Shown piece after piece: positions 5,539 through 10,912 of a stretch of DNA of 10,912 nt. Positions within the stretch are counted from its first letter, which is position 1, and every line of letters starts with the position of its first letter. The notes beneath the pieces were generated by a model. That model saw nothing but the letters and a program-made list of their open reading frames with translations, was not told the DNA's origin and ran no database searches. Both the position numbers and the translations under genes were made by a program. Source of the DNA: Thiobacillaceae bacterium (GTDB lineage: Bacteria; Pseudomonadota; Gammaproteobacteria; Burkholderiales; Thiobacillaceae); the NCBI GenBank assembly GCA_012274165.1, contig JAAPAA010000241.1:1-10912 (forward strand). Direction: 5' to 3'.

Positions 5539-7764
5539 CTACATGCCTTTGAACGGGCTGGGGCCAACCGCCACCAGTTCGGCAGCGTACTTGTTGATCA
5601 TCTCCGGCAGCCGCTCGATGTCGGTGATCGCCACTTCGAGATCGCGCACGCGTTCAGATTCCAGATTCAGCGTTTTCAGCGTGTCGTCAATCTTGGACAT
5701 CCGCACCCGACCCAGTTCCGAGCCTTTTACAAAGTGGCACTGGTATTCGTCGCCCGATTTGCAGCCCATCAGCATCACGCCATCGTAGCCCGCGTTCAAC
5801 GCATCGGTGATCCAGATGGTGTTGACCGAACCCAGGCAACGGATCGGGATGGTACGCACATAGGCCGAATATTCGATGCGGTTCATGCCCGCCATGTCCA
5901 GCGCAGGGTAGGCATCGTTCTCGCAGGCCAGAATCAGGATGCGTGGCTTTTCGGAGAACTCGTCGGGAATATCGACCGCCTTGATCTGCGCGCCGACGGT
6001 ATTGACCGAGTAGTTTTCGAACGAAATCACCCGCACCGGACAGGCGCCCATGCAGGTGCCGCAACGGCGGCAGCGCGATTCGTTGAATACCGGGAAGCGC
6101 TTTTCATCTTCATCGATGGCGCCGAACGGACATTCCACCGTGCAGCGTTTGCACTGGGTGCAGCCTTCGAGACGCACTTTCGGGAAAGACAAGTCGCCCG
6201 AACGCGGGTGCGCGGCCCGGCCAAGTTCTGCGTTCTCCAGCGCCTGGATCGCCTTCAGCGCGGCACCGGTCGCGTCTTCACGCGCCTGCGCAATGTCCAT
6301 CGGACGGCGCACCGGACCGGCAGTATAGATGCCGGTGCGACGCGTTTCGTACGGGAAACAGATGAAATGCGAATCGGTGAAGCCCTGCTTCAGTTGCGGC
6401 ACGTCCTTGCCTTGACGGTAAGTCAGGTTGAGGATGGAAATCGGCTTGACTTCAATCGCCCCCTCTTCTGCTTCGACAACCGGCGCTTCGATATTGATGC
6501 CCGAGTTCGCCACCTGGCCCGTCGCCAGCACAACGAGATCGACATCGAGCATGGCTGCATCTTTGTCGTCGAGAATCAGGTCGTGGAATTTCACCGTGCT
6601 GGTGGCGCCGTTGGGCGTCACTGCGGCCACTTTGCCCTTGGTAAAGATCACGCCTTTTTCCTGCGCGCTGCGATAGAAATCCTCGCCGTTGCCCGGTGTG
6701 CGCAGATCGGTGTAGATGATGGTGGTGTCAACGCTGGGGTTGGCATCCTTGAAATACATCGCCTGCTTGATGCTGGTGTTGCAGCAAAAACCGGAGCAGT
6801 ACGACAGGTGTTGCCCCGTCGTGTCGCGCTGGCCTGCGCACTGTACGAACACCACCGATTTCACCGGCTGGCCGTCGCTGGGACGGCGAATCACGCCATC
6901 GGTCGCGGCGAGCGCCAGCGCTTCGAGTCCGGCCTGATCGACCACGTTGGCCGACTTGCCGCCGCCGAGTTCCGGCAGCTTGTTCATGTCATACAGCGTG
7001 AAGCCGGACGCCTGCACGATCGCACCGATATCTTCGGTGTGCGTGGCCCCCGACTCGGTGGCGATTTCGACCACGAAGCGGCCCGGTGCGCCGTCGGTCT
7101 TGGCAATGGTTGCGTTCAAATAGACCTTGATATTGCTGTCGCCCAGCACCTGCGACACCAATTCGCCCACGCCGGTATCGGCGGGCGACTTGTAGGGCTC
7201 ATGCACCGGCACGCGCTTGTACAGTTTGGCTGCCCAGCCGCCGAGCGCACCGGTTTTTTCGACCAGCACCACGGAATAACCGGTTTTGGACGCTTCGATC
7301 GCCGTGGTCATGCCAGTGACGCCGCCACCAACGACGAGCAGCGTCTTGCTGCTGCCGGTATTGGGATTTCCGCCGGGTGCCGTCATCGCCTTGACTTCAG
7401 CGCAACCCATGCGGATGTAGTCTTCCGCCATCTCTTGCGTGGTTTCACGCGCGTCGTCCGTGTCGGGACGGATCCACACCACGCCTTCGCGCAGGTTGGC
7501 GCGCGCCACCGCATTTTCGGGGAAGAAAAATGCCTCGGTTTTGGCCCGGCGCGAACACGCGCCGATCATGATGTGGGTGACGCCCTCGTTGGCGATGTCG
7601 TTCTTGATCATCGCCACGCCGTCGGCGTTACACAGGAAGTCGTGCGACTTCGTCATCGGCACCTTGCCGTCCTTCTGTGCAGTCTTGACCAGTGCGTCCG
7701 TATCCAGACGCTCGCCCAGACCGCAGCCCTTGCAGATATACGCTGCAACTTTGATGTCTGCCAT
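5539..7764 (-). CDS. qmoB: QmoB: HdrA-like flavoprotein with ferredoxin and MvhD/FlpD-like C-terminal domain
   Basis: This 741-residue protein is the larger HdrA-like subunit of a quinone-interacting membrane-bound oxidoreductase type complex, which links APS reductase to the electron-transport chain. Domains in order: an N-terminal cysteine-containing region (C11-x2-C14, C45, C70); an FAD Rossmann motif VVGGGVTG (144-151) ending in LVEK; an HdrA-type cysteine cluster with CAGQRD (309-314) and C323, C327, C328; two [4Fe-4S] ferredoxin motifs (C535, C538, C541, C545 and C565, C568, C571, C575); and an MvhD/FlpD-like domain at about 605-720 with C614, C643, C668 and C676. Length fits QmoB (about 750). 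The ATG lies one base after the qmoA stop, with GGAGG at 7771-7775. A fused HdrA2-type subunit is the main alternative, but the pairing with a short QmoA favours QmoB. Confidence 0.92.
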   Translation of the reverse strand: MADIKVAAYICKGCGLGERLDTDALVKTAQKDGKVPMTKSHDFLCNADGVAMIKNDIANEGVTHIMIGACSRRAKTEAFFFPENAVARANLREGVVWIRPDTDDARETTQEMAEDYIRMGCAEVKAMTAPGGNPNTGSSKTLLVVGGGVTGMTTAIEASKTGYSVVLVEKTGALGGWAAKLYKRVPVHEPYKSPADTGVGELVSQVLGDSNIKVYLNATIAKTDGAPGRFVVEIATESGATHTEDIGAIVQASGFTLYDMNKLPELGGGKSANVVDQAGLEALALAATDGVIRRPSDGQPVKSVVFVQCAGQRDTTGQHLSYCSGFCCNTSIKQAMYFKDANPSVDTTIIYTDLRTPGNGEDFYRSAQEKGVIFTKGKVAAVTPNGATSTVKFHDLILDDKDAAMLDVDLVVLATGQVANSGINIEAPVVEAEEGAIEVKPISILNLTYRQGKDVPQLKQGFTDSHFICFPYETRRTGIYTAGPVRRPMDIAQAREDATGAALKAIQALENAELGRAAHPRSGDLSFPKVRLEGCTQCKRCTVECPFGAIDEDEKRFPVFNESRCRRCGTCMGACPVRVISFENYSVNTVGAQIKAVDIPDEFSEKPRILILACENDAYPALDMAGMNRIEYSAYVRTIPIRCLGSVNTIWITDALNAGYDGVMLMGCKSGDEYQCHFVKGSELGRVRMSKIDDTLKTLNLESERVRDLEVAITDIERLPEMINKYAAELVAVGPSPFKGM

Positions 7765-7765
7765 G

Positions 7766-9049
7766 TTAAGCCTCCGCCTTTGCTACTTTGTTCACGACCT
7801 GGATGGCTCTCAATGCCGCCGCAGTGGCTGATTGCACTGCACGGTTCACATCCAGCGCATTGGTTGCGCAACCCGCGCCAAACACAGCACCGTTAGCCGG
7901 ATCGGCTTCGATGAAGCCGCTCGAATCGGCAACGATATGGCCAGGAATATTGATGCCATTGACCGATGGCTCCATGCCCACGGCCAGAACCACGAGATCA
8001 TGCTGGGTGGTGTAGCGTTTGTAGCCTTCGGTATCCACGCCATGACACACCGGGTTGCCCTGTGCGTCTTCGGTCACCTTGGCCACCTTGGACTTGATGA
8101 AGCTCACCGAGGTATCCGCCTGCACCTTCTGATAAAAATCTTCAAAACGGTCGATGGCGCGGATGTCGATGTAGTAGATGGTCGACTTGCCGTCTTCCGG
8201 GTATTTTTCACGCACGTAATGCGTCTGCTTCAGCGACGCCATGCAGCAGATCCGCGAGCAATGGCGCAAATGGTTTTCGTCGCGCGAACCAGCGCACTGG
8301 ATGAAGGCGATGTTCTTCGCTTCCTTGCCGTCGCCGGGGCGCAGGATTTTGCCGCCGGTGGGGCCGTGGATATCGGCCAGGCGCTCGAACTCAACGCTGG
8401 TGATAACGTTCTTGAAGCGGCCATAGCCGTAGGGCTGAATCTTCGCCGCGTCGTAAGGTTTCCAGCCGGTTGCCCAAATCACGGCGCCCGCCTTGACCTG
8501 GATCACTTCCTCTTGCATATCGAGGTCGATCGCGCCGTACTTGCACGCAGCCTTTGCCTTGTCGGCATCGGCGGTGCCGATGATCGCCGGGTCGAGCACA
8601 AAGCGCTGCGGATACGCCATTGCATTGGGCAGGTAAGCGGCCTTGTGCTGGCCCATGTTGTAGTTGAACGGGTCGTCCACCATGGTCTCGACCGCCTTGC
8701 CGCAATCGCCGCAGGTGGTGCAGTTTTCATTCACATAGCGCGGTTTGACCTTGATGGTGGCGGTGTAATTGCCCGTACTGCCTTCGATACCTGAGACTTC
8801 AGCCAGCGTCAGCACGCGCACGCGCGGATTGCCCTTGAGGCGGCGCAGGTTGATTTCAAGTCCGCAGGTGGGGTGACACAGCTTGGGAAAGTAGCGGTAT
8901 AACTGGGAGGTACGGCCACCCAGCGCGGGATTTTTTTCAACCAGGACGACATTCTTGCCGGTTTCGGCCGCTTCAAGTGCAGCGGTCATGCCGGAAATGC
9001 CGCCGCCCACCACGAGTATGGTCTCGTTGGTCGCAACGATGTCCGTCAT
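7766..9049 (-). CDS. qmoA: QmoA: HdrA-like FAD/iron-sulfur subunit
   Basis: This is a 427-residue HdrA-like flavoprotein, first gene of the operon. From the ATG at 9049 it shows an FAD-binding VVGGGISG (13-20) followed by VVLVEK, a paired cysteine motif C58-x3-C62 in LCHPTC, the split ferredoxin-like group C110-x2-C113-x2-C116 with C169 further on, and the HdrA signature CAGSRD (252-257) followed by C264, C268 and C269. The C-terminal FGAGCATNALDVNRAV closes the FAD site. Its length is that of QmoA (about 410-430) rather than full HdrA (about 650), since no terminal ferredoxin domain is present. The start at 9049 is preferred because GGAG lies six bases upstream; an ATG at 9061 would give 431 residues but has no ribosome site and contains that GGAG. 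It pairs with QmoB for electron transfer between APS reductase and HdrBC or quinone. Confidence 0.92.
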   Translation of the reverse strand: MTDIVATNETILVVGGGISGMTAALEAAETGKNVVLVEKNPALGGRTSQLYRYFPKLCHPTCGLEINLRRLKGNPRVRVLTLAEVSGIEGSTGNYTATIKVKPRYVNENCTTCGDCGKAVETMVDDPFNYNMGQHKAAYLPNAMAYPQRFVLDPAIIGTADADKAKAACKYGAIDLDMQEEVIQVKAGAVIWATGWKPYDAAKIQPYGYGRFKNVITSVEFERLADIHGPTGGKILRPGDGKEAKNIAFIQCAGSRDENHLRHCSRICCMASLKQTHYVREKYPEDGKSTIYYIDIRAIDRFEDFYQKVQADTSVSFIKSKVAKVTEDAQGNPVCHGVDTEGYKRYTTQHDLVVLAVGMEPSVNGINIPGHIVADSSGFIEADPANGAVFGAGCATNALDVNRAVQSATAAALRAIQVVNKVAKAEA

Positions 9050-9275
9050 TTTTTTCTCCATCCGATGGATACAAAGCCATTTTGGATTACCTGAGACTCA
9101 AGGCTTTGCGTCGCCCCAGATAGCCGGATTTCAAGCCCGAATTTAATCTTCGAAATGGTACTCCGAAGCCGGCTCTCGCCATCATGGAGCAGCGTGCAAT
9201 TTCAATCGAAGTTTTCTATGCGGGAATAAGGGGAAATGCGTGTCAGCGTACTGGCCGGCAAGTGTAACTTCAACA
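9050..9275. other. Intergenic leader region of the qmo operon
   Basis: This 226-base gap between the phosphodiesterase stop and qmoA holds no convincing gene and no intrinsic terminator for the upstream gene. It is richer in A+T than its surroundings, consistent with a promoter for qmoA, but no good -35/-10 pair with standard spacing was found on the minus strand. Two small symmetric elements are visible: CAAAGCC (9072-9078) paired with GGCTTTG (9102-9108), and TGAG-A-CTCA (9092-9100) between them. AGCCGGCT at 9167-9174 is another short palindrome. The operon may have its own activated promoter or be read through from ppa. Confidence 0.5.
9056..9059 (-). promoter_or_regulatory. Ribosome binding site deciding the qmoA start
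   Basis: GGAG on the minus strand is separated by six adenines from the ATG at 9049. The alternative ATG at 9061 overlaps this element. Confidence 0.6.
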
Positions 9276-9827
9276 TCAGACGTGCGGAGTTACCGGCGGC
9301 AGAATCGAAGCCGGTGCAGCTTCAATCGTGATGATGTCGAACTGCATGGTCGCGAGGTCCGCCATGATGTAAGTGGGCGGCGCGCCAACGCCCCCAACGG
9401 TGCCGGGATTGATCAGCCAGGTTTGCCCACCTTTGACGGTGGCGACTTGCGAGATGCTGGACTGGTGGTCATGACCGCAACACACCAGGTCGTAGTCGCC
9501 GGTACAGGCAAGCGCCTGCGCGTAATGTGGGTAATGCACCAGGAACACATGGCGGTCTGCCAGCGTGAAAGCGGCATCCTGGCCGTGATAGCGGATCACG
9601 CTATTGGGTTCGGCCGCCAGCCGGCTCATGTTGAACAGGTCGCCCGTGTTGTTGCCGTGGATGACATGCACGGGCAACTCGTATTTTTGCAGCACCCGCA
9701 AGGTGGTCGGCGCGACCACATCGCCGCAATGCAGCACCGCCTCCGCCCCATTCGCCTTGGCATGTTCAACCGCAGCGCCCAACAAGCGGCGATTGTCGTG
9801 GGAGTCGGAGAGGATGCAGACTTTCAT
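9276..9827 (-). CDS. YfcE/MJ0936-family metallophosphoesterase
   Basis: This 183-residue protein has the full set of calcineurin-like phosphoesterase motifs for a two-metal site: SDSHDN (7-12; D8, H10), GDV at 35-37 (D36), GNN (58-60; N59), H98 in FLVHYP, and GHDH (118-121), followed by the family end motif NPGTVGG (140-146). Enzymes of this small family hydrolyse phosphodiesters in vitro with manganese or nickel; the physiological substrate is usually unknown. It has no signal peptide and should be cytoplasmic. It begins two bases after the ppa stop without a strong ribosome site, so it is probably coupled to ppa in one transcript. The C-terminus is Pro/Ala-rich. Length is typical of the family. 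Confidence 0.9.
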   Translation of the reverse strand: MKVCILSDSHDNRRLLGAAVEHAKANGAEAVLHCGDVVAPTTLRVLQKYELPVHVIHGNNTGDLFNMSRLAAEPNSVIRYHGQDAAFTLADRHVFLVHYPHYAQALACTGDYDLVCCGHDHQSSISQVATVKGGQTWLINPGTVGGVGAPPTYIMADLATMQFDIITIEAAPASILPPVTPHV

Positions 9828-9829
9828 GC

Positions 9830-10378
9830 TTAGAACGCAGGTTTGTCGCTGGTGTTGCGGTAGCGTTCCACGCCGGCCAGAATCTCGGCGCGGGCATCAT
9901 CCACCCCAACCCAGCCTTCGACCTTGACCCACTTGCCCTTTTCCAGGTCCTTGTAGTGCTCGAAGAAATGGGAAATCTGTTCCAGCAACCAGGGCTGCAC
10001 ATCTTCGGGCTTGTTCACGTTGGTATAAAGGCTGCACAGCTTGTCGACTGGAACAGCCAGCAGTTTGGCGTCCACGCCTGCTTCATCCGTCATCTTCAGC
10101 ATGCCGATGGGACGGCAGCGCACCACCACGCCGGTGATCAGCGGGATCGGCGTAACCACCAGTACGTCGACCGGGTCGCCGTCTTCGGACAGGGTGTGCG
10201 GGATATAGCCGTAATTGCAGGGGTAATGCATGGCGGTGGACATGAAGCGGTCGACGAACATTGCGCCGGACTCCTTGTCCACTTCGTATTTGATGGGTTC
10301 GCCGTGGGCGGGGATTTCGATGATGACGTTGAAATCGTCGGGCAGATTGCGGCCGGAGCTGACTTTGTTAAGGCTCAT
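9830..10378 (-). CDS. ppa: Family I inorganic pyrophosphatase
   Basis: This 182-residue soluble enzyme hydrolyses pyrophosphate to two phosphates, pulling biosynthetic reactions forward. It carries the family signature DGDPVD at 66-71 (D66, D68, D71, the metal ligands), and E21, K30, R44, Y56, D98, D103 and K105 fall where the E. coli enzyme has its active-site residues. Length is usual for bacterial family I enzymes. The ATG at 10378 has no clear ribosome site in the ACACCCC sequence before it. A TATAAT box on the minus strand at 10409-10414 would give a leader of about 25 bases. It is divergent from mfd and heads a likely two-gene unit with the phosphodiesterase. If the cell makes or uses APS through ATP sulfurylase, this enzyme would compete for the same pyrophosphate, but it is most simply a housekeeping gene. 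Confidence 0.96.
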   Translation of the reverse strand: MSLNKVSSGRNLPDDFNVIIEIPAHGEPIKYEVDKESGAMFVDRFMSTAMHYPCNYGYIPHTLSEDGDPVDVLVVTPIPLITGVVVRCRPIGMLKMTDEAGVDAKLLAVPVDKLCSLYTNVNKPEDVQPWLLEQISHFFEHYKDLEKGKWVKVEGWVGVDDARAEILAGVERYRNTSDKPAF

Positions 10379-10398
10379 GGGGTGTCACACAAACAAGG

Positions 10399-10428
10399 GA
10401 AGGCGGGCATTATACCTGCCCCGCCTTC
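10399..10428. repeat. 9-bp inverted repeat flanking the ppa -10 box
   Basis: GAAGGCGGG (10399-10407) and its exact reverse complement CCCGCCTTC (10420-10428) surround the minus-strand TATAAT at 10409-10414. It may be an operator or a hairpin in the early ppa transcript; no regulator can be named. Confidence 0.7.
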
Positions 10429-10437
10429 GGCTTCGAA
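10409..10437 (-). promoter_or_regulatory. Predicted ppa promoter
   Basis: On the minus strand, TTCGAA (10437-10432) lies 17 bases from a perfect TATAAT (10414-10409). The -35 match is poor (three of six), but spacing is ideal and the expected start site, about 10402, precedes the ppa ATG by about 25 bases. Confidence 0.6.
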
Positions 10438-10452
10438 TGCCGACGATTCCCC

Positions 10453-10458
10453 TATAAT
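10453..10458 (+). promoter_or_regulatory. Predicted mfd -10 box
   Basis: A perfect TATAAT ends 12 bases before the mfd ATG. The expected start site at about 10465 would leave only some five untranslated bases. No good -35 at 16-18 bases is present; TTCGAA at 10432-10437 is 15 bases away. Confidence 0.5.
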
Positions 10459-10470
10459 CTTGGTATTTGC

Positions 10471-10912
10471 ATGGCGTTCTTCACTCCCACTCCCAATTCA
10501 CACGGTCAGTCCGGACTCGCCGGCGCCGCCGACGCGCTGTATCTGGCCGAAATGGCGCGCCAGGCCGCGCCGCTGGTGGTGGTGTGCGCCAGCGCTTGGG
10601 ACGCCCATCGCCTGACCGAGGAATTGCGCTGGTTTGACCCGGAATTGCGGATCTGCGCGTTTCCCGACTGGGAAACCCTGCCCTACGACAGCTTTTCGCC
10701 CCACCCCGATTTGATTTCGGAGCGGCTGGCGACGCTGTACCAGATTTCGCGCGGCGAGTTCGACATCGCCGTGGTCGCGCTGTCCACTGCGCTGTATCGC
10801 CTGGCGCCGCCGGCGTTTCTGGCTGCCCACACGTTTTTCCTCAAGCAAAAAGACACTCTCGACGAGGCGGCCTTCCGCACGCAAATGATGCTGGGCGGCT
10901 ACAGCCATGTGA
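10471..10912 (+). CDS. mfd: Transcription-repair coupling factor Mfd, N-terminal part (3' truncated)
   Basis: The frame is open from ATG 10471 to the window edge, giving 147 codons of an expected 1,100-1,200. The sequence matches the start of Mfd, the ATPase that removes RNA polymerase stalled at DNA lesions and recruits UvrA. Visible marks are GLAGAADAL (15-23), the UvrB-homology stretch FPDWETLPYDSFSPH (64-78) followed by DLISERLATLY (80-90), and STALYRLAPPAFL (105-117) with FFLKQ. All belong to the N-terminal UvrB-like domain; the RNA polymerase-binding and translocase domains lie outside. The ATG is the natural start because the conserved GLAG motif is close behind it. No Shine-Dalgarno site precedes it, and a TATAAT box is only 12 bases upstream, suggesting a nearly leaderless message. 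Divergent from ppa. Confidence 0.95.
   Translation, partial: MAFFTPTPNSHGQSGLAGAADALYLAEMARQAAPLVVVCASAWDAHRLTEELRWFDPELRICAFPDWETLPYDSFSPHPDLISERLATLYQISRGEFDIAVVALSTALYRLAPPAFLAAHTFFLKQKDTLDEAAFRTQMMLGGYSHV

Noticed and set aside
4876..7896. A 1,006-codon open frame on the plus strand opposite hdrC and qmoB
   Set aside because: It is in exact codon register with the real genes on the minus strand, where stops appear only opposite TTA, CTA and TCA codons, which those genes avoid. Its product is low-complexity, rich in His, Arg, Ala and Phe, with no recognisable domain.
7832..8794. A 320-codon plus-strand open frame opposite qmoA
   Set aside because: Codon-aligned antisense of qmoA; it stops exactly where qmoA uses a TCA serine codon.
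7766..9049. QmoA read as a full HdrA or sHdrA protein
   Set aside because: It lacks the C-terminal ferredoxin domains and matches QmoA length; no sHdr partners (second hdrC/hdrB, lipoate-binding protein) are in the window.
9254..9293. Possible terminator after the phosphodiesterase (GTAACT / AGTTAC arms)
   Set aside because: The stem is only six bases, overlaps the end of the gene, and has no T-tract on the minus strand.
9956..10615. A plus-strand open frame across ppa and into the start of mfd
   Set aside because: It is antisense to ppa and out of frame with mfd; both true genes have strong family signatures.

Overview
The window looks like the chromosome of a betaproteobacterium, most likely a chemolithotrophic sulfur oxidiser of the Gallionellaceae / Sulfuricellaceae / Thiobacillaceae kind. 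This is an inference from protein similarity as I recall it, from the G+C-rich, strongly biased codon use, and from a quinone-interacting oxidoreductase (Qmo/Hdr) operon beside typical betaproteobacterial housekeeping genes. No search could be run. I see no tRNA, rRNA, CRISPR array, insertion sequence or phage gene.

Layout. (1) Positions 2-3566, plus strand: the 3' part of a type II secretion / type IV pilus-like operon. It holds the C-terminal end of a proline-rich inner-membrane component, a lipoprotein secretin with an N-terminal helical-repeat region (GspD-like), two GspG-type pseudopilins, and a minor pseudopilin-like protein lacking the usual Glu+5. Gaps are 1-4 bases or the genes overlap, so this is one transcript. 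(2) Positions 3578-3898, minus strand: a small acidic protein of unknown function, convergent with the secretion operon and separated from the next operon by a clear intrinsic terminator. (3) Positions 3972-9049, minus strand: a tight four-gene operon in transcription order qmoA, qmoB, hdrC, hdrB, with strong Shine-Dalgarno sites each overlapping or abutting the previous stop. (4) Positions 9276-10378, minus strand: a YfcE/MJ0936-type phosphodiesterase and a family I inorganic pyrophosphatase (ppa), 2 bases apart and in the same direction as qmo. (5) From 10471 on the plus strand: the start of mfd, truncated by the window edge, divergent from ppa across a compact 92-base region with two back-to-back TATAAT boxes.

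How it works together. QmoA and QmoB are HdrA-like flavin/iron-sulfur proteins. In sulfate reducers QmoABC passes electrons between the quinone pool and APS reductase; in sulfur oxidisers the same module is thought to work in reverse, taking electrons from sulfite oxidation via AMP to APS. Here the membrane-bound QmoC is replaced by separate HdrC and HdrB, an arrangement known from Gram-positive sulfate reducers and some sulfur-oxidising betaproteobacteria. APS reductase genes (aprBA) are not next to the operon in this window. The pyrophosphatase upstream could be relevant, because ATP sulfurylase in the same pathway uses or makes pyrophosphate, but that neighbourhood may be accidental.

The parts I find most worth following are the apr-less qmoAB-hdrCB operon, the small unknown protein with a palindrome inside its reading frame, and the near-symmetric ppa/mfd promoter region.
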